Position numbers and translations under genes: made by a program. The notes below the pieces were generated by a model, which did not search any database, was not told the DNA's origin, and saw only the letters and a program-made list of their open reading frames with translations. From Dryas octopetala (lineage: Eukaryota > Streptophyta > Magnoliopsida > Rosales > Rosaceae), in the NCBI GenBank assembly GCA_963921425.1, contig OY992832.1:28981489-29045488 (forward strand): 64,000 nucleotides of DNA. The letters run 5' to 3'. Positions 34,163 to 44,371 of this stretch are shown here, in pieces; within the stretch, counting starts at the first letter, position 1, and the number at the start of each line of letters is the position of its first letter.

Positions 34163-34815
34163 CACTCATCACATGAACTCACTAAATGGGGTGTGTGGCA
34201 TTGAGAGGCTTAGTGATTCTCTTGTGTTTTGTTCATTCTAACAAGAACACTCTCTCATCTCTCCAACTCTCTCTCAAGAACTCTAGCCTCCATTATCTTC
34301 TCTTTTTCCCTAGAGAACTAATTTCTTCTCTAAAGTCTTGATGAGCTTAGTGAATGATGCTCATGAGTTGAGCCTAGAGATCATCATTCTTGTCACCTTG
34401 CCCATGGTTCATTGTTCTTAGAGAAAAAACCATTTTAGCTAATTTTTCCTCTAAGATATCATCCTAGGTTGTCTCTTAGGCCATGCTAGTTACACATGAT
34501 TAAGGGGGACTGTCTTAAATAAGACATTAATCCCGCGTTTGGTTGGACACAATGTTAAGTTAAAGTGGGACTATGGAATTTGGTTCCACTAAAAACTCGT
34601 CCTTAGCCCTTCTAATTTAAGACGGTGTAGAAGTAGCTTGCTAGATAAGAACCCCCTTAACCCTTGCTCTAAGCATGCTCGTTCAACACCCGCTGAGCTC
34701 CTTCCCCTAACTCAACTAGTTTAAGTGCGATATGGTCTTCTTCCCCAAACCCAGGTGAGCTTCCTAATTTATTCTCAGCTCTCGGCCAGTCCCAAGGGAG
34801 GAAAGCAACATATCA

Positions 34816-34864
<49 letters not shown>

Positions 34865-35142
34865 GGACTAGCGTGGTTTAGGATTGATTTACTGGGTCTT
34901 TTATGGCTTAGGACTTTTTTGGGGATTTCTGTGTTTGTTTTTTTTTTCTTTGTTTTCTGGGTTATTATTATTATTTTTTTCAACTTTTCTAGGTTTTTTT
35001 GTCTCTTCTTCTTCTTCTTCTTCTTCTTCTTTTTCCTATGGATTTTGGATTGTGTGGGTTTGAATGGAAAGTTTGAGAGGTTTGTTTTAATGATTTTCAA
35101 TTGGCAGGTTCGATCAAATTAGACCAATTTTGTGTGAACATG
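34163..35142. other. no gene; microsatellites
   Basis: Contains (CT)n at about 34,819-34,861 and a (CTT)n run at about 35,007-35,030. GCGTTTGGTTGG at 34,533 resembles wording found at plant MITE ends, but no element could be bounded. ORFs here are low-complexity artefacts. Confidence 0.5.
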
Positions 35143-35147
35143 TAGTT

Positions 35148-35766
35148 TGTTACAATTATCTGAAATTATTTCCATGTAATTTCAATAATTATCCGCCCAC
35201 TTGGGGTGGACACTGGCCTGTCAGCTGATTGGATAAAACCCATATCTCAGTTAAGAGATAAGGATGGCAGATGGGGATTGTGGTCTTTGAATTTGAATTC
35301 AAACAGAAACCCAATCTCACCACACTTCTGATAACTCTCTCTAGGAAACCACAAGAAAAAGAGAAAGTCTGATGGTAGACTTATATATAAACACTCGTGC
35401 ATATACTCTTGAGTAACTCGACCTTAGACAATTCACCAAAAGAGTCTGGGAGCTTTGGGATCGTGGAAATCTTGGGATCTGACTTTCATAGCAATTCCCT
35501 TACCTTGGAGACACAAGAACGTGCACAGAAGTTGTGATTTGCGTTCCACAGCAGCTGGGTTAATTACTGCACATTGAGGCCGTAACATCGAGGTGGTTAC
35601 ACTAATTCAAGACACTTCCGCATGCACGGTAAGTAATATGAACTGAAATTTGATTTCTAATTGGCATTTAATTTCCAATTGACATTCGATTGCTCACTAA
35701 TTGCTATATGAGATGTCAACTGTTACATTACGGAATGTAAACTATAGCATTGATATAATTATTACA
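35148..35766 (+). repeat. 5' LTR of copia element
   Basis: Starts TGTTACAATTATC and ends ATAATTATTACA. A TATA box (TATATATAA) lies at about 35,382-35,390. It carries GCATGCACGG where the 3' LTR has GCACGG. Confidence 0.95.
35383..35390 (+). promoter_or_regulatory. LTR TATA box
   Basis: ATATATAA in the middle of the 5' LTR is the likely TATA box for genomic RNA. The U3/R boundary would lie about 30 bp downstream. Confidence 0.55.
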
Positions 35767-35767
35767 T

Positions 35768-35779
35768 TGGTATCAGAGC
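35768..35779 (+). other. primer-binding site (tRNA-Met)
   Basis: TGGTATCAGAGC, one base after the 5' LTR, matches the 3' end of plant initiator tRNA-Met and is the standard copia PBS. Confidence 0.95.
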
Positions 35780-36225
35780 TTCATCTTCGATGATTCGCCT
35801 CTTTAATAAGATGCATGTTTTTGGCTTTCCTCCTTTGAAGAACCATCAGAGAGAGTCTTTCTTTTGTGCATATCGTGATATATATATATATATATGCTAT
35901 CTGAAATGAAATATGATAACTGTTATGAAATATGCTATCTATTTAGAAATATGCTATTTGATGATTAAATAGGAGGATTCTGTGCAATTTGATATATATA
36001 TATATATATATATATAGATCTTGACTTATATATATGTTATTTCACTTCCTCAAGAGCTTCTTTTTATAGTCTTTGTGAAATTATTTTTGATGGGTGCTGA
36101 GCAAAACTTGAAATGTAGTAATCTGTTTGACTGATGATGTATTACATACCATATTTAATTTTATGTCGTGCTCATGCTTGGCTCATCTTAAACTCATATG
36201 CTATTGTGAATGTGCATTCTAAATA

Positions 36226-36620
36226 GGGATTAATGTCATTTTGCTCCCCAGACTATTACACATGTATCAGTTTGCTCCCCAGACTTCTAATTTGGAAAAT
36301 TAAGGACCCTGACTTTTTCAATTTTGCCAATTAAGGTTATTCCGTCAATTTATACATTTTTCATCTAAAATGTCGAGATGATCAAGCAAAATTTAGCAAG
36401 AAATAAAAGAGGAAAAATGATGCATGAAGAAAAAATGATAAGATCTAATTGGAAGGGACCATTTTGCCCTCAAAGATTTGGATAAAAAATGTGTAAATTG
36501 ACAAAAGAACCTCAATTGGCAAAATTGAAAAAGTCAAAGTCCTTAATTTTCCAAATTAGAAGTCTGGGGAGCAAACTGATACAAGTGTAATAGTCGGGGG
36601 AGCAAAATGGTATTAATCCT
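36226..36620. mobile_element. 395-bp Mutator-like MITE nested in copia
   Basis: Long TIRs (GGGATTAAT...TTTTGCTCCCC at both ends, over 100 bp) are flanked by a perfect 9-bp TSD, TTCTAAATA, at 36217-36225 and 36621-36629. It lies in the untranslated leader of the copia element. A 395-bp copy, inverted and about 98% identical, is at 59191-59585. Confidence 0.9.
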
Positions 36621-36812
36621 TTCTAAATAAGTTATATGGACAGAAGCATGTTTTTTTTTTTGAGAACTCATGCTTATATATTTATTTCAAAGATTAATTA
36701 AAATTGTTTTTGGACCTATGTTTTTTGAGTGATGATTATGAGCACAGCAATTTTTCGATCTCAAATCATAGGAAAGGAAGTTGTTTTAATTAAACTTTAG
36801 AATAAATAGAAA

Positions 36813-39800
36813 GTGTGTATTTTTAACAAATCTAATGTCAAATCTTTCGCATATTGTCTAGATTCAATGGCTGCAAAAAATGTTGTTGCTGATCTCACTA
36901 AGGGTGAGAAGCTCATTGGAACCAACTATGACATATGGCATAGGAAGATTCAGTATCTTCTTAATGAGCAAGAGCTTCTGGACACCTTGACCAATGTTGT
37001 TGTCCAACCTGAAACTGGGACAACAGCCCAGCACTGCCGTGAACTTGAGGCCTACAATGCTTGGTTTAAGAAAGATCGCAGCACGCACTTTATTAAGTTG
37101 AGCAGCATGTCTGATGATCTTATTGGAGAGTATGAGAACTTCCAAACTGCCAAGGATATGTGGGACCAGCTGAGATTTGCTTTTGGTGGTACTTCTACCA
37201 CTCGGCTCAGAAGCCTAGTGCTGAAATTTGAGGTGTACCGAAAAGACCCTAAGCACTCGATGGCTGAACACCTTCGGGTGATGTCTGGTCTAATTCGTGA
37301 CCTCAGAGCTGCTGGAAACAATCTCAGTCATGAGCAACAAGTTCAAGCTGTCATCCGATCACTGCCTGAATCATGGGGGCCTATGAAACAGATCATGACC
37401 CATAATGAGAGTATCAAGAACTTTTCTGATATCTCTCGACATGTTGAGCTGGAAGCAGAGCGCCAAGAGGCTGCCAATGCTACTGTACTTGTCGCCCAAG
37501 GTGGGTCGCGTAAGACAAATAGGTCTAGGCGAAATGACAAAGGAAAGGCATTCCAGCAGGGTGGGGCAAAGGCCCTTGCTGCTAAGGTTAATAAAGGCAC
37601 CAAGCAGCGCAGAGGCAAGCGTGGTGGGAAGAAAGATATGTCCAAAGTCAAATGCTATAACTGTGAGAAAATGGGCCACTTCGCTCGTGATTGTACTGAG
37701 CCGAAGAAGGTACATTCTGATCCAAACTCTCTCTACATTTGTGTAAGTTCTCATGTTTTAGTTGCTTATACATCCATTGATTGGGTTGTAGACACAGGAG
37801 CAACCAGACATGTGACGCGAGATCGAGTAGGATTCATAGATTATCGTCGAGTTCCAAGCGGTACCCATGGCGTGTTCATGGGTGATGGAAATCATTTGGA
37901 GGCATTAGGAGTTGGTTCATATCAGCTTCAGCTGCGCACTGGGCGCAAATTGCTTTTGCATGATGTTCTATATGTTCCTGGAATTCAACATAATTTATTT
38001 TCAGTTTTATCATTTTTGAATAAGGGATATTGTTTCAATTTTTCTTCCAGTGTTTTATCTATTTCTTTAGATGAAACAATAATTGGTCATGGTTTTATAA
38101 GGAATAATTTATTTTATTTGGATTTAAATAATTCCGACTCTTCTTTATCATATGTAGCTAATGCTAGTATTGATTCAGTTACTTGGCATGCTAGACTTGG
38201 GCATATAGGTCGTGATAGAATGACTAGATTAGCTAGAGAAGGCCTTTTGGGCTCACTCGCTAAGGTCGACCTACCAATATGTGAATGTTGTCTGGCTGGT
38301 AAAGCTATCAGAAAGCCTTTTGGTAAGGCTGTAAGAGCATCTCAACCGCTAGAGTTAGTTCACTCTGACATTTGCGGACCTATGAATGTGAAGGCACGTC
38401 ATGGCGCCTCTTATTTTCTAACATTTATAGATGATTATACGCGATATGGTTATGTGTATCTGATCGCTCACCGCTATGAAGCCTTGAATTGTTTCAAGCG
38501 TTTTGTAGCAGAGGTTGAGAATCAGACAGAGAAGAGTTTAAAGACTCTTCGCACTGACCGAGGACGCGAATACTTATCTGAGCAGTTCAAAGAATTTTGT
38601 GAAAATAAGGGGATACGCAGACAACTTACTATTCCTTATACACCTCAACAAAATGGTGTAGCTGAGAGAAGGAACAGAACATTATTAGACATGGTTAGGT
38701 CGATGATGGCGCAGGCAAACCTCCCAATATCTTTTTGGGGAGATGCTTTATTGACTGCGACATATATCCTTAACCGAGTGCCTTCTCAGTCAGTTTCCTC
38801 AACCCCATATGAATTATGGAAAGGCGAAAAGCCCAATTTGGAGCATTTGCGCCCTTGGGGTTCAGCTGGTTTTGTTCATAACACTTCTCATAGATATGGG
38901 AAGTTAGGCCCAAGAGCTAAGAAACATATCTTTATAAGGTATTGTGACAACTCTAAAGGCTATGTGTTGTTTGGTGAACATCCTGATGGAGAAATGACTG
39001 AAATAGAGTCCCGTGATGTGAATTTCATTGAGAATGATTTTCCTGGTATTGGTGACACTAGAAAGAATCTTGATCTCCATGAGTTGGAGGTAAGCAATGA
39101 CATTTTACCATCTTCAAGCGAGGGTGGGGAATTAACTCCTAATCCTGTGATCGTTGAAGATAGTGGGAGTGTTCTTCCTAGTGAGAGTGTACCACTAGAT
39201 TCTCAAGATCCTGAAATACGAAGGAGTAAACGAGGAAATGTTCCCAAACGACATTTTGAGGTTGAAGGGACTGCCTTCGTATGTTTGCCAATGGACGTAG
39301 ATGAGCCTGCTTCTTTTAAAGAAGCGCTGTCTTCCTCAGCCAGTAATGAGTGGATGGCTGTTATGCAGGATGAGATGAGCTCAATGGACAAGAATAAGGT
39401 TTGGGAGTTAGTTGACCTGTCGCCTGGGCGCAAGACCATTGGAAACAAATGGGTCTTAAAAATTAAACGCACGGCGGATGGTTCAATTGACAAGTATAAG
39501 GCGCGTCTTGTGGTGAAGGGCTACACCCAACGAGAGGGGATAGACTATGATGAGACTTTCTCCCCAGTGGTGAGATTTGTCTCTATTCGCCTTCTTCTAG
39601 CTATTGTCGCACAATTGGATTTGGAACTTTTCCAAATGGATGTAAAGAATGCATTTCTCAATGGAGAACTAGACGAGGAGATCTATATGGATCAACCAAC
39701 TGGATTTGAGGTCAAAGGACAAGAGAGCAAAGTTTGCCGCCTAAAACGTTCTATTTATGGCCTCAAACAAGCGTCTAGACAGTGGAACATTAGATTTCAT

Positions 39801-40868
39801 GATTCAATCGTCTCTTTTGGTTTTGAGATGATTGAAGAAGACCACTGTGTGTATCTGAAACGGTGCAAGAAAAGTATTGTTATCCTATCCTTGTATGTTG
39901 ACGACATTCTCATAGCTGGAAACGATATGGACTCCATTGCCGCCACTAAGAAGTGGTTGTCTTCTAAATTTGAAATGAAAGACATGGGAGAAGCAAATTA
40001 TGTGCTGGGAGTTAAGATCATGAGAGATCGCTCAAGAAAACTTCTGGGTTTGTCTCAAGAGACTTACATTAAGAATATCCTTGAGCGTTTTCGCATGAGT
40101 CAATCCAAACCCATTGACACTCCTATGGAGAAAGGATGCGTCTTATCCCTTGATTTATGTCCTAAGAATGATAAAGAAAGAGAGTATATGTCCACAGTGC
40201 CTTATGCATCTGCAATTGGGAGTCTGATGTATGCTATGTTGTGTACGCGTTCAGACATTTGTTACGCAGTTGGTATGGTCAGCCGTTATCAAAGTGACCC
40301 TGGTCCCGCTCATTGGAAAGCAGTGAAACGGATTTTACGATACTTACGTGGAACCTCTGACCTCGTTCTCTGCTACCATGGTGGGAACCTAAGACTTACA
40401 GGTTATGGCGATGCAGATTGGGGCAATGATAGAGATGAGTGCAAGTCCACCTCAGGTTATGCATTTATCCTTGGAGGTGGAGCTGTTTCTTGGAGTAGCA
40501 AGAAACAAACTTGCGTGGCCCTATCCACAATGGAGGTTGAGTACGTCGCCTGCTCGGCTGCTGTAGAAGAAGCTGTTTGGTTAAGGAAATTCCTTGGACG
40601 ATTAGGTATTATTGCTCGTGCTATGGAGCCTGTGCTTGTTTATTCAGATAGCACTTCTGCTCTAGCATACGCAAAAGACCCTAAGTATCATGGAAAAACC
40701 AAACACATTGACATCCGTTATCACTTTATTAAAGACAAAGTTGCGAAGGGTGAGGTAGTTTTGAGACATATCTCCACTAGTAGTATGGTTGCTGATCCTT
40801 TGACTAAGCCCATTGCCAGGGATGTATTCCTTTCTCATATTAGGAGTATGGGACTACGTAGGATTTGA
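36813..40868 (+). CDS. copia Gag-Pol polyprotein, intact
   Basis: A single 1351-codon frame. The ATG at 36,867 (MAAKNVV) is a more natural start than the one at 36,813. Gag covers about residues 20-300 and ends in a CCHC knuckle, CYNCEKMGHFARDC, at about 281-294. The protease has DTGATRH at about 327. The integrase zinc-binding region (WHARLGH...CECCLAGK) is followed by the D,D-35-E core: HSDICGP near 516, RTDRG near 581, NGVAER near 617. Reverse transcriptase has KARLVVKGYTQ, QMDVKNAFLNGEL, YGLKQASRQW and catalytic YVDD near 1028. RNase H has YGDADW, KSTSGYAF, STMEVEYVA and KHIDIRYHFI, ending DPLTKPIARD. All catalytic motifs are present, and no stop or frameshift was found. Motif wording resembles the TNT1-94 type, but the lineage is not assigned. 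Confidence 0.95.
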   Translation: MCIFNKSNVKSFAYCLDSMAAKNVVADLTKGEKLIGTNYDIWHRKIQYLLNEQELLDTLTNVVVQPETGTTAQHCRELEAYNAWFKKDRSTHFIKLSSMSDDLIGEYENFQTAKDMWDQLRFAFGGTSTTRLRSLVLKFEVYRKDPKHSMAEHLRVMSGLIRDLRAAGNNLSHEQQVQAVIRSLPESWGPMKQIMTHNESIKNFSDISRHVELEAERQEAANATVLVAQGGSRKTNRSRRNDKGKAFQQGGAKALAAKVNKGTKQRRGKRGGKKDMSKVKCYNCEKMGHFARDCTEPKKVHSDPNSLYICVSSHVLVAYTSIDWVVDTGATRHVTRDRVGFIDYRRVPSGTHGVFMGDGNHLEALGVGSYQLQLRTGRKLLLHDVLYVPGIQHNLFSVLSFLNKGYCFNFSSSVLSISLDETIIGHGFIRNNLFYLDLNNSDSSLSYVANASIDSVTWHARLGHIGRDRMTRLAREGLLGSLAKVDLPICECCLAGKAIRKPFGKAVRASQPLELVHSDICGPMNVKARHGASYFLTFIDDYTRYGYVYLIAHRYEALNCFKRFVAEVENQTEKSLKTLRTDRGREYLSEQFKEFCENKGIRRQLTIPYTPQQNGVAERRNRTLLDMVRSMMAQANLPISFWGDALLTATYILNRVPSQSVSSTPYELWKGEKPNLEHLRPWGSAGFVHNTSHRYGKLGPRAKKHIFIRYCDNSKGYVLFGEHPDGEMTEIESRDVNFIENDFPGIGDTRKNLDLHELEVSNDILPSSSEGGELTPNPVIVEDSGSVLPSESVPLDSQDPEIRRSKRGNVPKRHFEVEGTAFVCLPMDVDEPASFKEALSSSASNEWMAVMQDEMSSMDKNKVWELVDLSPGRKTIGNKWVLKIKRTADGSIDKYKARLVVKGYTQREGIDYDETFSPVVRFVSIRLLLAIVAQLDLELFQMDVKNAFLNGELDEEIYMDQPTGFEVKGQESKVCRLKRSIYGLKQASRQWNIRFHDSIVSFGFEMIEEDHCVYLKRCKKSIVILSLYVDDILIAGNDMDSIAATKKWLSSKFEMKDMGEANYVLGVKIMRDRSRKLLGLSQETYIKNILERFRMSQSKPIDTPMEKGCVLSLDLCPKNDKEREYMSTVPYASAIGSLMYAMLCTRSDICYAVGMVSRYQSDPGPAHWKAVKRILRYLRGTSDLVLCYHGGNLRLTGYGDADWGNDRDECKSTSGYAFILGGGAVSWSSKKQTCVALSTMEVEYVACSAAVEEAVWLRKFLGRLGIIARAMEPVLVYSDSTSALAYAKDPKYHGKTKHIDIRYHFIKDKVAKGEVVLRHISTSSMVADPLTKPIARDVFLSHIRSMGLRRI

Positions 40869-41987
40869 TGTGTTTTAATTTGCCTTTTTGTAATTGACTT
40901 TATTTTTTTGTTAATAAGAAGTTATTCATTACTTTGTGTTGTTTTTGAATAATCATTTTACGCACTTTATATAAATGTCACAAGGCTTGGATCAGCCTGC
41001 TCACACGGGTGATTCGCCTTGGCGCTGAGGTAGCGAGCAAGATGAGACATCTAAGTCCTTGAGCGCGGAGGTAGCGCATTAGGATGTGTATATATTTTTG
41101 GCGCCAAGATGGCAAGCAATAATAATATACCTATGTTTATCATATGTCGCCTTAGACAGAGCTAAGATGAGACCTTAACCAAAGGTCGATCATAGAGATC
41201 TTGTCCATGACTCTATGTTGCCTTATTGGAGCCGAACGTGAGATTTCAGGCAGGCGCTTAGAGAGCGACTGGGCTGAAAAGCTCAGGTTAGACGCTTGTA
41301 TAGCGACTAGACTAAGGTTTGTATGGCGTACGTCTATCATCTAGACACGTGACATGCTCTTTTTATGAGAATATGTCATAGTATATATTTCATACTGTAT
41401 ATGCAATAGCTGACCGATAGTGGGAGTGATGAATGAATCCCTGCTTCATCACTGTGTGAGCCACTTGGATCATTATTTTGATCTTATTTTTACCCTTTGT
41501 TACTTAAGCATATGTCATGCAGAGGATACTTGATGACGCTACTTTAGCATGTTTTACTAGGACCTTCACTAATATGGTCTTAAGGGGCATGTCTAGGAAA
41601 GTGGTCAAGTCTAATTGAATTGACATGAGTGCGTAAGGAAGATAATTGTGATAATACACCATGTCTTATGACTCATTGCTGGCCAGCGAATACGTTGTAT
41701 TAGTTATCGACGTATGTCATGAGTACATTACATACTGAGGGATGAAACATTGCTTCTATGAGGGATTAAGAGTGTTTCATTTGGTGTAGTTCAAGTTATC
41801 TGGGGTATATATATATACGAGATGCTTCTGGGTGTAGCATTTTTGTTAGTCAGGTGATGACTTAATAATCTTGCTCCCGTAGCTGTACGTTCTTTCTCGT
41901 TAGGTCGCACGTCCCATCTCCTGTATGAAGGGATTGAGTACTGAAGAGATTGAGAATGCTTATGTGGTTTTCATGCCCTGTGTGGGC
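40869..41987 (+). other. copia 3' noncoding region
   Basis: About 1.1 kb without coding capacity between the pol stop and the polypurine tract. It has short repeated phrases such as GCGCTGAGGTAGCGAGCAAGA and GCGCGGAGGTAGCGCATTAGG, and TATAGCGACTAGACTAAGG. Confidence 0.7.
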
Positions 41988-41997
41988 GAGTGGGAGA
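41988..41997 (+). other. polypurine tract
   Basis: GAGTGGGAGA directly before the 3' LTR primes plus-strand synthesis. Confidence 0.8.
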
Positions 41998-42612
41998 TGT
42001 TACAATTATCTGAAATTATTTCCATGTAATTTCAATAATTATTCGCCCACTTGGGGTGGACACTGGCCTGTCAGCTGATTGGATAAAACCCATATCTCAG
42101 TTAAGAGATAAGGATGGCAGATGGGGATTGTGGTATTTGAATTTGAATTCAAACAGAAACCCAATCTCACCACACTTCTGATAACTCTCTCTAGGAAACC
42201 ACAAGAAAAAGAGAAAGTTTGATGGTAGACTTATATATAAACACTCGTGCATATACTCTTGAGTAACTCGACCTTAGACAATTCACCAAAAGAGTCTGGG
42301 AGCTTTGGGATCGTGGAAATCTTGGGATCTGACTTTCATAGCAATTCCCTTACCTTAGAGACACAAGAACGTGCACAGAAGTTGTGATTTGCGTTCCACA
42401 GCAGCTGGGTTGATTACTGCACATCGAGGCCGTAACATCGAGGTGGTTACACTAATTCAAGACACTTCCGCACGGTAAGTAATCTGAACTGAAATTTGAT
42501 TTCTAATTGGCATTTGATTTCCAATTGACATTCGATTGCGCACTAATTGCTATATAAGATGTCAACTGTTACATTACGGAATGTAAACTATAGCATTGAT
42601 ATAATCATTACA
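41998..42612 (+). repeat. 3' LTR of copia element
   Basis: A 615-bp copy of the 5' LTR, TGTTACAATTATC to ATAATCATTACA, followed by TSD TAGTT. Confidence 0.95.
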
Positions 42613-42617
42613 TAGTT

Positions 42618-44204
42618 GAAATATGATTTTCTAGACATCACTTATTGCAGAGCTACTTGAAATGAAGAAAAGTAGGTGGGAAGGAGAAGCAGAGTTGGTT
42701 AAAAATGGAGAGAGTCATGCATTTTATATTTGGGGGTTTGAGACTAAAAGCCAAGGATTTTATCCAAAAACAAAGAAAAGTGATGCTTTGAAACCTCAAA
42801 AGCATATTTTTTATAATAAAATACATAAATAATCTGATTTTATTAATATTTTTAGGCAGTGAAATTAATAAAAATTCTTTTGATAATTAATATATTTTAT
42901 TGATTTAAAATTTAACAGGGTCTTTTAGATATACTTTCATTTTCAATATTCTATTTTAGAATAGGCTCATTAGGTAAACAAATGTGTGTGTCGGTTTTTT
43001 TTTTTTTTTTTTTTTTTTTTTTCACGTCAGATAATAGCTTAAACTTGAATTTGTAAATATTTATAAAAGATGTCATTGTTCTAATTTGAGCAACAAATTA
43101 AAAATTCATGATTTAAGGCATTGATTACTCCTAATTTTGAATGTTTTTATTGATGGAATTTCATGATTCACGCATCCAATTAAAAAAAAAAAAATGTTAT
43201 CAATTATGAACATCAACATATAAACACTTAAATATATAAAAAAAACTTAAATATAAAGAAAATTAAACACTCAATATACCTATGATATAGATTAAAAAAA
43301 ATGAACTAAGTAAGCCTCCACTTTGTGTAAATAAAAAAAGAGAAAATCTAATAAAAATATAACAAATCCAACACAATACAAACATATCACTAAGATATAT
43401 AAATACAAATATCAATACCTTGAACTCATGTATAAAAAAAAAGAAGAAAAAGATCGAAAATACCTATCGCTCAGGTCATGAAAAATGAAAGAACAAAATA
43501 GAAATAAAGGATAATAATGAGATACCTTTGGTTCAGGCTTTTGTCTTCCCAAACTCCATGTAAAGTATATAAACCAACAAGAAATTCATAACAACATTTC
43601 ATAGCACCTAACATCATTAGCTAACACAACCATCTAAAATTCATACTTAAATTCCCCCCAAATCCAACCTCCTTATGAGGTATATATATCAAGGGTTTCA
43701 TCACCTCTTACTCAGGTAAAAATATGTGGAAGAAAAATAAGAACCACACTCATGGAGGGCTTGGTGTTGAAAAAAAAGAAGAAGATCGAAGAAAAAGATG
43801 AGAAGAAGAAGAACGAATAATGATGATGGTGAAGATAGAAGATGAAGAAAAATGAAAAAAAGGAAGATAAAAGAAGAAGATTGAAGAAATCACAAACTTG
43901 TCCAAAGCAAAACAAAAGGTTACTTACCTATAAGTAAGGATGAATGAAAGTTTAAAAAACACTGCAAAAACCGTCGTGTGAAACTTTTGAAATTGTTAAC
44001 CTAAAGAATAGGATGAAGGGAGTGTGGAGGTGAGTTGGGTGGTGGAGATGGGTTGTGTTAGGCCGTAGGAGGTGGAGGATGGCCTTTGCGAACCTTGGGT
44101 ATTGGATTATAGACCAATCTTCATTAAACTATTTTATGTAATAGTGATACATCAACATTTGATCTCCGAGACTTTTAATATTTTTTTTAATTTAATAAAC
44201 CCTC
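42618..44204. other. AT-rich spacer, no gene seen
   Basis: AT-rich with a poly-T run at about 42,997-43,022. No recognised gene or element. A GA-rich stretch at 43,730-43,890 gives a spurious Phe-rich minus-strand ORF. Confidence 0.5.
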
Positions 44205-44209
44205 CATTG

Positions 44210-44360
44210 TGTCAAATAATGTGTTTAGGGTTTAATAATTTCAGCATATTTCATTAATCATATAAAAAAGGTATTTATACCTGTACAAGTGAGGGTCTAA
44301 ATAGCAAATACATCTATTCCTATAATTACAAGAAAACCCATATAAACTAGGAATTTAACA
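44210..44360 (-). repeat. 3' LTR (151 bp)
   Basis: On the minus strand it starts TGTTAAATTCC and ends TTATTTGACA. Sole difference from the other LTR: CCTGTACAAG here against CCTATACAAG at 48,646-48,796. Confidence 0.95.
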
Positions 44361-44371
44361 CTCCCCCTCAA
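44361..44371 (-). other. polypurine tract
   Basis: The minus strand reads TTGAGGGGGAG directly before the 3' LTR. Confidence 0.8.

Larger units (their letters stand above)
35148..42612 (+). mobile_element. complete Ty1/copia LTR retrotransposon
   Basis: A 7465-bp element bounded by identical TAGTT TSDs at 35143-35147 and 42613-42617. It has two LTRs (619 and 615 bp), a canonical tRNA-Met primer-binding site, a leader of about 1 kb, one uninterrupted gag-pol ORF, a noncoding 3' region of about 1.1 kb and a polypurine tract. By eye the LTRs differ at about 11 bases plus one 4-bp indel, about 1.8%. At an assumed grass-type rate of 1.3e-8 per site per year this suggests insertion somewhat under 1 million years ago. 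It appears structurally capable of autonomy. Confidence 0.95.

Noticed and set aside
34813-35122. Lys-rich minus and Phe-rich plus ORFs
   Set aside because: Derived from (CT)n, (CTT)n and T-rich microsatellites.
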